Positions 1-8,430 of a DNA stretch of 64,000 nucleotides are shown piece by piece (the first letter of the stretch is position 1; every line of letters begins with the position of its first letter). Location: the NCBI GenBank assembly GCA_021776195.1, contig JAJFGK010000060.1, positions 1 through 64,000 on the forward strand, in the 5' to 3' direction. The DNA is from Kiloniellaceae bacterium. Its GTDB lineage: Bacteria > Pseudomonadota > Alphaproteobacteria > Kiloniellales > Kiloniellaceae. Position numbers and translations under genes: made by a program. The notes beneath the pieces are model-generated. The model did no database searches. It was not told where the DNA came from and saw only the letters and a list, made by a program, of their open reading frames with translations.

Positions 1-132
1 AACGCCGTCATGAGCGCCGTCGGCTACAACCTGCGCCTCATCCTCAAATGGCTGAGGAAACTTTTGTGCAAAATCATCGCCGCAATCTTGGCAGCCATAG
101 TCCCAAAATCAGTGCTCAATCCTGCTTCTTAA
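1..132 (+). mobile_element. C-terminal end of an IS5-type transposase (partial)
   Basis: The window opens inside an open frame (phase 1) that ends with TAA at 130-132. The 43 residues contain GYNLRLILKWLRKLL followed by a hydrophobic/basic tail, which is the characteristic ending of IS5-superfamily DDE transposases. Only the last helix region is visible, so catalytic residues cannot be checked. No terminal inverted repeat can be assigned because the other end of the element lies outside the window. It marks the left edge as mobile-element territory. Confidence 0.75.
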
Positions 133-222
133 CAGCGGACGCATTAGTTGATACGGATTTTGCCGGTCCTAGAATGGCCGATCGGGTACAGTGCCAACCT
201 TGTTTGCATTTTGTCGAGTCGA

Positions 223-1125
223 TCAAAGTTTTGCCGCACTTTCGTTGATTACGTCTTTTGAGGGGAAGGACGTTTGCGCCCCAAACTGGGTGCAGCAAAG
301 CCCCGATGCCACGGAGGCCTGTGTTAGAGCAGTCTCTATCGTTGCACCCTGATCCAATCGCGCGGCGAGAACACCTGCGAAACAGTCTCCGGCGCCGGTT
401 GTGTCTGCTACCTCTACTTTGAGCGCCGGCACAAGAATCTCTCTTTCAGGAGTGAAGGCAATACTCCCTGCCGCCCCCAGCGTAATGACACCCGTCAAGT
501 TTTGGTCTTTCGAGATCCGCCGGATAAAGGGACGACAGTCAAAGTCGGTATCGTCCGGGCACCGTGCCAACTGCCGGGCCTCCACTTCATTGACGAGTAG
601 TACGTCGACCATCGCCAGAAGGTGTTCGGGAATCTCTCCCGCAGGGGCTAGATTCAGCATGACCCTCGCGCCGTGGCTGTGAGCACGCTCGATAAGCGCC
701 CAGTTTTCTTGAACTGGTACTTCCATCTGTAGCACCAGAGTTGTGCTGGGACCTAGCATGGTGTCCGGGACCCGGTCTGCCTTTAGTGTCATGTTCGCGC
801 CGGACCCCACGACGATTGAATTTTCGCCATTCGGGGCGACCGCGATGCTGGCGCAGGCGGTCGGCTCGCTGGTCGCTTGGACCAGCGACAGGTCAACGTC
901 ATCTTTAGCCAGCAAAGCGAGGGCCTTGGCCGCCAGTTCATCCGTTCCGACATTGCCCACCATCAAGACCTTCGAACCAGCTCGGCTGGCGGCGAGTGCC
1001 TGATTGGCTCCCTTTCCCCCGGGGCTAGTCTCTACCCTCGGGCATAGCACCGTTTCGCCGGGACCCGGCAGGTGCGCGCATTTGAAGAAAAAATCGAGAT
1101 TTATGGATCCAAAGACCAAGATCAT
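223..1125 (-). CDS. PfkB-family carbohydrate kinase, ribokinase-like
   Basis: A 300-residue cytoplasmic sugar kinase expected to phosphorylate ribose or a related sugar with ATP. The N-terminal glycine-rich PfkB signature GGKGANQA is near residue 40. The C-terminal signature DTTGAGDCFAGVLA carries the catalytic Asp in GAGD. Length matches RbsK (about 300). The ATG at 1125 is preferred because the protein then begins MILVFGSINLD, the normal start of the fold, with GGGAG about 10 bases upstream. A longer form from 1161 adds 12 unconserved residues. No ribose transporter or regulator is visible beside it, so the exact sugar is unknown. Confidence 0.85.
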   Translation of the reverse strand: MILVFGSINLDFFFKCAHLPGPGETVLCPRVETSPGGKGANQALAASRAGSKVLMVGNVGTDELAAKALALLAKDDVDLSLVQATSEPTACASIAVAPNGENSIVVGSGANMTLKADRVPDTMLGPSTTLVLQMEVPVQENWALIERAHSHGARVMLNLAPAGEIPEHLLAMVDVLLVNEVEARQLARCPDDTDFDCRPFIRRISKDQNLTGVITLGAAGSIAFTPEREILVPALKVEVADTTGAGDCFAGVLAARLDQGATIETALTQASVASGLCCTQFGAQTSFPSKDVINESAAKL

Positions 1126-1204
1126 GGCAACGGTGCTCCCATTGGCCCCTCTTGACGACACAGCCTACCGAATTCAGGCCGTTTTGGCCCAGAGTGATTT
1201 GTAA

Positions 1205-2076
1205 CTTTTGATTCGACAATTGAGGGTCCGCGGCCAGGTATTGGCAGAAACGTTCCGTTTGAGACCGGCCCTGAGACTGGGTTCCGACGAAAATGATTGG
1301 CTCAGGCAAGACGGGCGTTGGCAACGGATATTGACGTCAGCGGTGCGCAGAGGGAATCAGGGAATGCGGCTTGATCAAAACCTGCCCGCTGGGTGGTAGC
1401 TGTGGAGGGGATTCATGTGTGCCGACAATCCGGGACAGATTGAAACGCTGTTCCGGCAACGTTTCGCCAGCACTTTCAATGTTGGACCTTGCTGGGTAGC
1501 TCGCGTGTCGTGAAAGTATATGCACCTCAGCTATCGGGAAGATACGTGGGAAAGGTGTGCATTGGAATTCAGATAATTCATACCATTGTATGGGGATATC
1601 AAGTCTAATGAGATAACTATAAATTTATATTTTGAGTAGGCTTCTACTATTTATATTTTTTTCTTTTTTCATAACTGGTTACCAGCCTTTTTATCAAAGG
1701 AGATTCGCACGTCCAGCGTAACAATTTTCTAGCCAAATAGATATTTTTCTGTTACATTGTAATTGTGATGTGGATTTTCCTGTTGGATGTTGAACCGAGG
1801 TAGACGGTTCGGACCGAGGGACACGAACTGGGATGACTAGGCAGGTCAACCCGCTCGGGCGCTTTGGCAGATGCATCTAACGAAGTTTGGTTTGGCAAGT
1901 GAGTTACGCTGCAATCTGAAGGCAAGCTTCGTCGCCGTTGCTCTGGTGCGGTGCACCAAGCCTCGCGAATTGGGCCCGCAGATTTGCAGTTCAAGGCTTC
2001 GACGCCGGTTGTGCCTCCAACCCGTCGGAGAAACGCTTTCCCAGTTTGATGTTTTGTCATGCGGGGGAGCGAAAAT
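1205..2076. other. Gene-poor, partly AT-rich intergenic region
   Basis: No convincing coding sequence is seen. Positions about 1555-1790 are strikingly AT-rich, with several T tracts, compared with the GC-rich surroundings. A perfect short palindrome, CTGGTTACCAG (1675-1685), is followed by a T-rich run. It could be an operator half-site or a weak hairpin, but no gene starts nearby. Frames that read from 1871 into the threonine aldolase cross a strong terminator and are not credible N-terminal extensions. Base composition and the adjacent transposase end suggest acquired or decayed DNA. Confidence 0.5.
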
Positions 2077-2155
2077 GGGCAGGGCCGCTACCCCAAGAGT
2101 GTGCCCTGCCTCCCTGGAACCCCTCTTACGGGCGCCTTCGGGCGCCCGTTTTTTT
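2077..2155 (+). ncRNA. Candidate small RNA 3' part ending at an orphan terminator
   Basis: Two consecutive hairpins lie in a region without a gene. GGGCAGGGC (2077-2085) pairs with GCCCTGCCT (2103-2111, one G-U), and the rho-independent terminator 2128-2155 follows. A pyrimidine-rich single-stranded stretch (CTCCC, CCCCTC) sits between them. This arrangement resembles trans-acting small RNAs. No promoter or 5' end can be defined, and no known RNA family is recognised. It could instead be a leader attenuator for the threonine aldolase gene that begins 73 bases downstream. Confidence 0.3.
2128..2155 (+). terminator. Rho-independent terminator with UUCG tetraloop
   Basis: Stem ACGGGCGCC (2128-2136) pairs perfectly with GGCGCCCGT (2141-2149) around the stable tetraloop TTCG and is followed by a run of seven T (2149-2155). 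This is a near-ideal intrinsic terminator for plus-strand transcription, yet no plus-strand gene lies upstream within the window. Confidence 0.85.
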
Positions 2156-2227
2156 GTGCTTCCGAGCTATGGTATTAGCTCTGGAGGACGCCTAAGTTCG
2201 GGAGCTTTGAAAACTTGGGAGTCAGTT

Positions 2228-3265
2228 ATGAGCCAGAATGCGGTCGATCTTTACAGCGACACGAAGACCAGGCCGAGCACTGCCATGCGGGAAGCTATGG
2301 CCACCGCGGAGGTCGGCGACGAGCAATCTGGTGATGATCCGACCACCACGCGTCTCTGCGATCGGGTTGCCGCGCTCTTGGGGAAAGAGGCGGCCGTCTT
2401 TCTTCCGTCTGGCACGATGTGTAACGAGATTGCCCTTGCGGTTCACTGCCGGCCCGGAGAGGAAGTGATCGCCCACGAAGCTGCGCACATTATCGGGTTC
2501 GAGGGTGGGGGGCCCGCTGCAATTGCCGGGGTCATGATCCAGGCCATTCAAGGAAAGCACGGGTTTTACAGCGGTGACGACTTGGCGGCGGCTATCCGCC
2601 CCATCAGTCGTTACGCACCGAGAACTCGGCTGGTGGCGGTGGAACAGACGTCAAATCTCGGTGGGGGGACGGTCTGGCCCTTAGCCCAACTCGAAGAGGT
2701 TTCGGCTGTGGCGCGGTCGCGCGATCTGGCGCTTCACATGGACGGGGCGCGCTTGTTGAATGCAGTAGTTGCATCGGGGCTGCCCGCCAGTGCCTATGGG
2801 TCGGTCGTCGATACGGTTTGGCTGGACCTTTCGAAGGGCCTCGGATGTCCTGTCGGCGCCGTGTTGGCGGGGACTCAGGAGTTCATCGACGAAGCATGGT
2901 TCTGGAAACAGAGAATCGGTGGCGCAATGCGGCAATCTGGAATCCTCGCCGCGGCTGGACTTTATGCACTTGATCATCATGTGGCACGCCTAGAGGTCGA
3001 CCACAAAAATGCGCGGGCGCTTGCAGAAGGCCTCGCGAATTTGCCGGGAATCGTGGTCGATCTTTCTTCCGTTCAAACCAATATCGTTTACTTCGAGGTT
3101 GGTGGGACCGGTATGTCTGCTGCGGAGCTTTCAGGCCGCTTGGGCGATCGCGGTGTCAAGATTGGCGCCTTTGGCGACACACGCATGCGTGCCGTCACTC
3201 ATCTTGACGTCGACCGAGAGGGCATAGAGCAGGCGTTGGGCCAAATCAAAGATCTGGTCGCCTAG
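2228..3265 (+). CDS. ltaE: Low-specificity L-threonine aldolase (PLP enzyme)
   Basis: A 345-residue fold-type I PLP enzyme that splits L-threonine/allo-threonine to glycine and acetaldehyde. It opens with VDLYSDTKTRPS, the usual start of the family. The glycine-rich PLP region SGTMCNEIAL is near residue 65, and LHMDGARLLN supplies the cofactor-contacting Asp. The Schiff-base lysine is K203 in LSKGLGCPVG. The ATG at 2228 has GGGAG six bases upstream, so upstream in-frame sequence is not used. Neighbours handle amino acids and C1 units, consistent with threonine/glycine catabolism. Confidence 0.9.
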   Translation: MSQNAVDLYSDTKTRPSTAMREAMATAEVGDEQSGDDPTTTRLCDRVAALLGKEAAVFLPSGTMCNEIALAVHCRPGEEVIAHEAAHIIGFEGGGPAAIAGVMIQAIQGKHGFYSGDDLAAAIRPISRYAPRTRLVAVEQTSNLGGGTVWPLAQLEEVSAVARSRDLALHMDGARLLNAVVASGLPASAYGSVVDTVWLDLSKGLGCPVGAVLAGTQEFIDEAWFWKQRIGGAMRQSGILAAAGLYALDHHVARLEVDHKNARALAEGLANLPGIVVDLSSVQTNIVYFEVGGTGMSAAELSGRLGDRGVKIGAFGDTRMRAVTHLDVDREGIEQALGQIKDLVA

Positions 3266-3326
3266 GTTCACCTGAGTTTCGGGGTAGGGGCTGCCTTGTT
3301 CTTTGGTTCTTTGCCAAAGACTGATT

Positions 3327-4415
3327 TTAGAAACGAGGAACATCAGTTTCTGCACCACGGGCAGCACGGCGTCCCCCTCGACGCCGTCCGGTCGCCTGCG
3401 CGGGCTGGTCGGTCGATTGCGAACTGCTTGGTGATGACTTGTTCAGGCTTTGTGCCAAAGCGCCTTTGGACAGACTGCCCAGCCGGTTCACCACCTGATC
3501 CATGTTCGGGCGTCGGCCTCGTACATGGTCGCTCAGGGCCTGTCGCATCACAGAAATATGATGGGGCGATGTGCCACAACATCCGCCAATGATCCGCGCC
3601 CCACAGTCCAATGCCATTCGGGCGTAGTCGGCCATCAACTCGGGCGTTCCACTATAGACGATGGCCCCGTCCTTGTACTCTGGGATCCCGCAATTGCTCT
3701 TGGCCACCATTACATCGCCGAGTAGGGCGGACTCACCCATGTTGAGGAGGGCTCCAACGAGCTCCGAGGGGCCCGTACCACAGTTGCCGCCGAATGCCAG
3801 GGGATCGGGGTGAAGGTCATGCACCATCGTGACCAAGTCGCCAGGTGTCACGCCCATCATCGTTCGTCCATTCGTGTCGAAGGACAGGGTGAGGACCAAG
3901 GGAAGGCCGGTGGTTGCCGCCCCTGTCACGGCCGCCTTGACTTCGTCAAGGGATGACAACGTTTCAATCCAAAGCACGTCGGCGCCACCTGCCGCCAATC
4001 CTTTTGCCTGTTCGGTAAAGGCCGCGGTTCCCTGGTCGACGGTCAAGGGGCCGATCGGCTCAAAAAGATCACCGGTGGGCCCCATGGATCCCGCAACGAC
4101 AACATCCCGTCCGCTATCGCGACGCGCTTGGCAGGCAAGCTCTGCGGCGGATCGGTTGATCTCGTGGCAACGATCCTCGGCCTTGTGCAACTTCAGACGA
4201 TTGCGTGTACCGCCGAAGGTGTTGGTCAGGATGATGTCCGAACCGGCGTCGATGAATGATCGGTAGTGGTCGACCACATCCGTTGGGCGATCTAGATTCC
4301 AGAGTTCTGGAGATTCGCCGTGGGCCAGGCCGCGAGCGAAGAAATTGGTTCCTGTGGCACCGTCTGCGAGGAGCCAGTAGCGCTGAGTCAGTAGCCGCTG
4401 CAGGCGGTCGGACAA
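3327..4415 (-). CDS. Betaine/homocysteine S-methyltransferase family protein
   Basis: A 362-residue member of the zinc-dependent homocysteine S-methyltransferase family. It would transfer a methyl group from a donor such as betaine or an S-methyl compound to homocysteine. The zinc-binding cysteines are seen in GGNCGTG and in the C-terminal pair GGCCGTSP. The N-terminal barrel motif LLADGATGTNFF is typical. A basic, low-complexity tail (TGRRRGGRRAARG) extends beyond the barrel. Start: TTG at 4415 has AAAGGA seven bases upstream; TTG at 4421 is too close to it. The methyl donor cannot be read from sequence; a nearby DMGDH-like flavoprotein makes betaine plausible. Confidence 0.85.
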   Translation of the reverse strand: MSDRLQRLLTQRYWLLADGATGTNFFARGLAHGESPELWNLDRPTDVVDHYRSFIDAGSDIILTNTFGGTRNRLKLHKAEDRCHEINRSAAELACQARRDSGRDVVVAGSMGPTGDLFEPIGPLTVDQGTAAFTEQAKGLAAGGADVLWIETLSSLDEVKAAVTGAATTGLPLVLTLSFDTNGRTMMGVTPGDLVTMVHDLHPDPLAFGGNCGTGPSELVGALLNMGESALLGDVMVAKSNCGIPEYKDGAIVYSGTPELMADYARMALDCGARIIGGCCGTSPHHISVMRQALSDHVRGRRPNMDQVVNRLGSLSKGALAQSLNKSSPSSSQSTDQPAQATGRRRGGRRAARGAETDVPRF

Positions 4416-4599
4416 GACCAAGTCCTTTCTATTTTTACACTGAAATTCTGGATAACCAGATGAATTTCCTGAATCATATTGGACATTTGAATCCAGGACA
4501 AGAGAGCCAGGCTGCCTCTCGGCAGAAGGTGAGCGAGTTGCGTCTTTTGGGTGGGGGCTTGGGTATCAGCTTCGGGGCCGTGCGGGCGGATTAAACGGC

Positions 4600-5592
4600 T
4601 TAGGTCTCGATATCGTTGCCCAGGCCCTCCGTGATGGCTCGTGCATAGGCGAAACGGGCGATCGCGGTGTCTTGAGCCCCGGTCCCAGTCAAGTCGCAGA
4701 CCGTTACCTGTTCGTCGCTGGTCCTGCCGGGATGGGCGCCGCTTGCCACCGCGCCCAACTCGGCCACCTCGTGATCAGCCTTGACTTTGCCTGTTTCGAT
4801 GGCGTGATGCAGTTCGCCAAGCCGGGCCGATTGGGCGCGCGTATCACAGACAAAGAGATCGCAATCGGCTACAACGGCCGGTGCCAATTCGTTCTTATGT
4901 TCGGCATCGGCTCCCATCGCGGTGATGTGCAGGCCCGGGTGGAGCCATGCGCTCTCGATCAAGGGGTCATGGCTGGGTGTTGAGGTGATCACCACGTCGC
5001 TCTCTCGGACCAGGGCCTCACGGGATGGGGCCACTTCGACCGGCAAGCCAATCCGACCTTCCAGCGCTATGCAAAAGGCGGCGGCCTTGTCCGGATCTCG
5101 GGCCCAGACCCGCAACCGCTCGAAGTTTCGGGTTAGTTTCAGGGCTTCGACCTGGAGACGGGCTTGCACGCCAGCGCCCATCACGCCCACCGTTCCCACT
5201 CGCTCCTTCGCAAGCAACTGACCCGCCAGACCGCCTGCCGCTGCAGTCCGGACATCAGTGAGATAGCCGTTGTCGAGGAGCAAGGCCTTGACCATGCCGG
5301 TTTCGGCCGAAAACAATACCATGAGACCGTTGGTCGTCGGCAAACCCTTGGCCGGATTATCAAAAAAGCCGGGGCTCATTTTGATGGCAAATGAATCCAA
5401 ACCGGGAACGTAGGCCGTCTTTACGTCGATTTCACCGTTAAACTCATGCACATCCAAGCGCAGGATCGGCGGCATCACGACTCTGCCGGAGGCCAGGGCG
5501 ACGAAGGCCTCCCTGACGATTTCAATAGCCTCGCGATCGAGTCGCGCAACAGTCCTCAGATCCTTCTCGGTGACGATTTTGATAACCGGCAT
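4600..5592 (-). CDS. Ornithine cyclodeaminase/mu-crystallin family protein
   Basis: 330 residues with the family layout: an N-terminal dimer/substrate domain (VKTAYVPGLDSFAIKMSPGF) and a central NAD(P) Rossmann domain with VGVMGAGVQARLQVEALK near residue 135. MGADAEHKNEL follows. Members include ornithine cyclodeaminase, ectoine-degradation EutC, ketimine reductases and amino-acid dehydrogenases, so the reaction is not fixed. The ATG at 5592 has AGGAG upstream. It lies between a DAO flavoprotein and the homocysteine methyltransferase on the same strand, probably one transcription unit for catabolism of a modified amino acid. Confidence 0.82.
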   Translation of the reverse strand: MPVIKIVTEKDLRTVARLDREAIEIVREAFVALASGRVVMPPILRLDVHEFNGEIDVKTAYVPGLDSFAIKMSPGFFDNPAKGLPTTNGLMVLFSAETGMVKALLLDNGYLTDVRTAAAGGLAGQLLAKERVGTVGVMGAGVQARLQVEALKLTRNFERLRVWARDPDKAAAFCIALEGRIGLPVEVAPSREALVRESDVVITSTPSHDPLIESAWLHPGLHITAMGADAEHKNELAPAVVADCDLFVCDTRAQSARLGELHHAIETGKVKADHEVAELGAVASGAHPGRTSDEQVTVCDLTGTGAQDTAIARFAYARAITEGLGNDIET

Positions 5593-5673
5593 CGCTCGGT
5601 TCTCCTAGGCAGTAGGGTGACGACGTCGGGTATTGCGGCATTTTCACAGCGTCACCCCGACAGTTTGGATTTG

Positions 5674-6906
5674 CTAGCCGTTCATCTGCTTGTAATAGCG
5701 GCTTGGCGTGTCTGATACCTCGCGCGCCAGCCAGGCGACGTCAATGCCACGGTTTTCGAACCGGTCGGGCGCATAGATCTCGATGGGAAAACGCGTATCG
5801 CTTCCAGCCAGAAGATCGGCCACCACATGCCCGGCGCCGGCGGAAAGGGTCACGCCGTGAGAATTCATGCCGCTGCAAATGAAAAGCCCCTCCACGCCCG
5901 GTACCGGCCCGATCAATGGGTTCCCGTCAGGTGTGAAGCTTTCGGGCCCGTTGATGAAATTGTCGATGGGAGTCGTCGCAAGAGCCGGGAAGAGGCGGAT
6001 GGCGTCGTCGACATAGGGGGCCACCTTGTCCCAGTCGTCGGGCAGAAGAGAAAAAGAAAAGGGATCCGGGAGAGATTCCGGGTCGAATGTCTTGGCGCCC
6101 TCGTCGAACAGACCAAACAGCAGTCCGCCAACTTCTTCGCGGCCATAGAGCAGAGCATCTGGGCAGACAAACGAAATCGTACCGCGTGCCAAGGCGGGGT
6201 CCGGCCTGGCGATGAGGTAGAAATGCTCGCATCCCCATTGCGCTGCGGCATAGCCGAGGGGGGCCAGAAGGCCACGCGACCATAGGCCGCAGGCGACGAT
6301 GACCTGGTCGAAGGGAATGCACTCGCCATCCACCTTCACGCCTTTGATTGTCTGGCCCTCGGCCACCAATTCCGTAACCCGGCAACCCTCCGATACCGTC
6401 GCACCAAGGGCCTGTGCGGCCCGGGCATAGGCCGCGGTCAGGTCAGCCGGGTTGCTCCGGCCGGAGATCGGATTCAGCCAGGCGCCGACCAGAGACTCGC
6501 TGGACAGCAAGGGATGAAGTGTCGCCGCTTCCTTGGGAGACAACATCCGCCCATCGTAGCCACGCGCCTGGGCGCCACCGGATTCCTTGGCAAGATCGTG
6601 AAACTTGGCGAGGTTTTCCATGGCGGCGGACGATTGCGCCAGATGCAGCCGTCCGGTGGTGAGCCAGCCAGTGGTCTGGCGACCCATCTGTTCCAGACGC
6701 TCGATCGTCTCGTAGGCATAGAGGATGGGTAGGTCGTCATCCGCGACCGGCTTCCAGGTAATGTTTCCAGCCGAATGCCAGGTGGTACCGCTGCCTAGGC
6801 CGTCACGCTCGAACAATGTCACCTGACCGAGGCCGCGGTCGGCCAGATGAAATGCGATCGAGCATCCGACTACACCACCGCCAATCACGGCAATTCGCCT
6901 CGCCAT
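5674..6906 (-). CDS. FAD-dependent amino-acid/N-methyl-amine oxidoreductase (DAO family)
   Basis: A 410-residue flavoprotein beginning with the dinucleotide-binding motif IAVIGGGVVGCSIAFHL. GSGTTWHSAG is the segment typical of sarcosine and dimethylglycine dehydrogenases. A C-terminal FAD-binding region, GLFICSGMNSHGVTLSAGAG, completes the DAO fold. Unlike full-length dimethylglycine dehydrogenase, it lacks a GcvT-like folate domain. Likely reaction: oxidative demethylation or deamination of an amino-acid derivative. It is the first gene of a minus-strand set with the cyclodeaminase-like protein and the homocysteine methyltransferase, and it diverges from the TPP decarboxylase genes. Confidence 0.82.
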   Translation of the reverse strand: MARRIAVIGGGVVGCSIAFHLADRGLGQVTLFERDGLGSGTTWHSAGNITWKPVADDDLPILYAYETIERLEQMGRQTTGWLTTGRLHLAQSSAAMENLAKFHDLAKESGGAQARGYDGRMLSPKEAATLHPLLSSESLVGAWLNPISGRSNPADLTAAYARAAQALGATVSEGCRVTELVAEGQTIKGVKVDGECIPFDQVIVACGLWSRGLLAPLGYAAAQWGCEHFYLIARPDPALARGTISFVCPDALLYGREEVGGLLFGLFDEGAKTFDPESLPDPFSFSLLPDDWDKVAPYVDDAIRLFPALATTPIDNFINGPESFTPDGNPLIGPVPGVEGLFICSGMNSHGVTLSAGAGHVVADLLAGSDTRFPIEIYAPDRFENRGIDVAWLAREVSDTPSRYYKQMNG

Positions 6907-7088
6907 CTCACGCTACCCCCTTGATTGGCGCCCAGTCCCCGGCGCACCATTGCCACCGCAGTGCTCCGCCGCAAGGCAAGGTGACAAGCATTGTGTCCTT
7001 CTATCTGGTTCTCCTACAGTGCGCCAAGAGCAGTTCTTTGTCTCGTACTGCGTTTGTCGGCCTTTTGCGCTCTCCCGCGGAGGAACTA

Positions 7089-7658
7089 GTGAACACCCTA
7101 TCCAATGACCTCGCTATCAAGCCCTGGCAAAGCCAATTGCATGGCCTGTTTCTGCGCGAGGATCTGCGCCACGTCGCCTATGTGCCGGATGCCGGCCATA
7201 AAGCCTTGATCGCATTGGCGCAGGATGATGATCGTCTGTTGGCCACGCCGCTGACCTCCGAACAAGAAGGAATGGGTCTGCTCGCGGGCGCCTGGTTGGG
7301 CGGTGACAAGGGCGTTCTCCTTATGCAATCCAGCGGCGTTGGCAACTGCATCAACGCCTTGGCGCTAACCGCCATCGGTCGGTTTCCTCTCGTGATGCTG
7401 ATCACGATGCGCGGCGAATGGGCTGAGTTCAATCCCTGGCAAGTTCCGATGAGCAGGGGCACCCGACCGGCTCTCGAGGCCATGGGCGTCAAGGTCGAGC
7501 GCGTTGACGATCCCGCGCTGGTTGTCGAGACGGTGGATGCGGCTTTTGCTTTAGCCTATGGCGGCGACCAGGCCATCGCCATTCTGCTGGGTCAGCGACT
7601 GATCGGTCGCAAGCGGTGGGACGGCGGCGCGCCCGACGGGAGCAAAGACCGTGAATGA
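7089..7658 (+). CDS. TPP-binding subunit alpha, sulfopyruvate/phosphonopyruvate decarboxylase-like
   Basis: 189 residues covering only the N-terminal Pyr-type domain of a thiamine-pyrophosphate enzyme. The cofactor-activating glutamate is in TSEQEGMGLLAGAWLGG, followed by LMQSSGVGNCINAL. Split-subunit enzymes of this kind (ComD/ComE type) decarboxylate sulfopyruvate or related 2-oxo acids to aldehydes. The start is GTG at 7089 with a perfect GGAGG five bases upstream; earlier in-frame codons have no such site. Its stop overlaps the start of the beta-subunit gene by 8 bases. Substrate is unresolved. Confidence 0.8.
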   Translation: MNTLSNDLAIKPWQSQLHGLFLREDLRHVAYVPDAGHKALIALAQDDDRLLATPLTSEQEGMGLLAGAWLGGDKGVLLMQSSGVGNCINALALTAIGRFPLVMLITMRGEWAEFNPWQVPMSRGTRPALEAMGVKVERVDDPALVVETVDAAFALAYGGDQAIAILLGQRLIGRKRWDGGAPDGSKDRE

Positions 7659-8238
7659 CGCAAATCTCTTGGACCGGCGGGCCGTGGTGGCCACGCTCCT
7701 TGCCGACCGTGGCGATCTCTTGGTGGTCGGGGGGCTTGGTGCGTCGGCCTGGGATGTTGCTGCCGTCGGCGACCATCCTCTGAATTTCTGTCTTTGGGGT
7801 GCCATGGGCCAGGCCACGATGATCGGGCTCGGCCTGGCGCTGGCGCGTCCGGATCAGCCCGTGTTGGTGGTGACCGGCGATGGCGAAATGTTGATGGGGA
7901 TGGGAAGCCTGGCCACGGTCGCAATCCACGCCCCGGCCAACTTGGCGATCGCCGTGCTGGACAACTCACGCTATGGCGAGACCGGCAATCAGGAGACCCA
8001 CACGGCATTTGGCACCGATCTTGCGGCCGTGGCACGAGCAAGCGGAATACCAGTCTGCGAGGCGATCACCACGCTGGAGGCGACAGGCGAGTTCGCGCGT
8101 CAGGTCCAAGCCGGGCAGGGGTGCCGCTTCGCGCGCATTGCCATCGCCGACGACCAGCCGCCTAAGGTTCTGCCCCCGAAGGACGCGGTCTTGGTGAAGA
8201 CCCGCTTCCGAGCGGCACTGGCGCTGCCGGTCGGGTGA
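7651..8238 (+). CDS. TPP-binding subunit beta, sulfopyruvate/phosphonopyruvate decarboxylase-like
   Basis: 195 residues forming the PP-type domain. WGAMGQATMIGLGLALA leads into the metal/TPP motif GDGEMLMGMGSL and continues to LDNSRYGETGNQETH, which completes the GDG-X(25-30)-N pattern of thiamine enzymes. It starts at GTG 7651, inside the last codons of the alpha subunit, implying coupled translation and a heteromeric enzyme. No xsc (sulfoacetaldehyde acetyltransferase) or aldehyde dehydrogenase follows, so the fate of the aldehyde is not evident here. Confidence 0.8.
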   Translation: MNDANLLDRRAVVATLLADRGDLLVVGGLGASAWDVAAVGDHPLNFCLWGAMGQATMIGLGLALARPDQPVLVVTGDGEMLMGMGSLATVAIHAPANLAIAVLDNSRYGETGNQETHTAFGTDLAAVARASGIPVCEAITTLEATGEFARQVQAGQGCRFARIAIADDQPPKVLPPKDAVLVKTRFRAALALPVG

Positions 8239-8430
8239 CGTAGAGGCCGTCCCGATTATCCTCTGGGACTTTCAGAGGGTGTGGCAGGCCTGGCAGATTG
8301 TGATGGCTTGCGAGATCATTGGTCGGCATCCAGAGCCACGCGCGATAACGGGTCACCTATGCCTTCCGGTTGCTCTGCTGAGGAAAATGTCGCACAAAGC
8401 CCCGCCCGCTGACAGCGGCCTTTCCAGTCT

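Noticed and set aside
1871..2227. 119-residue N-terminal extension of threonine aldolase
   Set aside because: It crosses a strong intrinsic terminator (2128-2155), is not like the family, and the ATG at 2228 has a good ribosome-binding site.
3303..3333. Possible terminator between ltaE and the homocysteine methyltransferase gene (TCTTTGG/CCAAAGA)
   Set aside because: Seven-base stem with a long loop and no clear T run; too weak to annotate.
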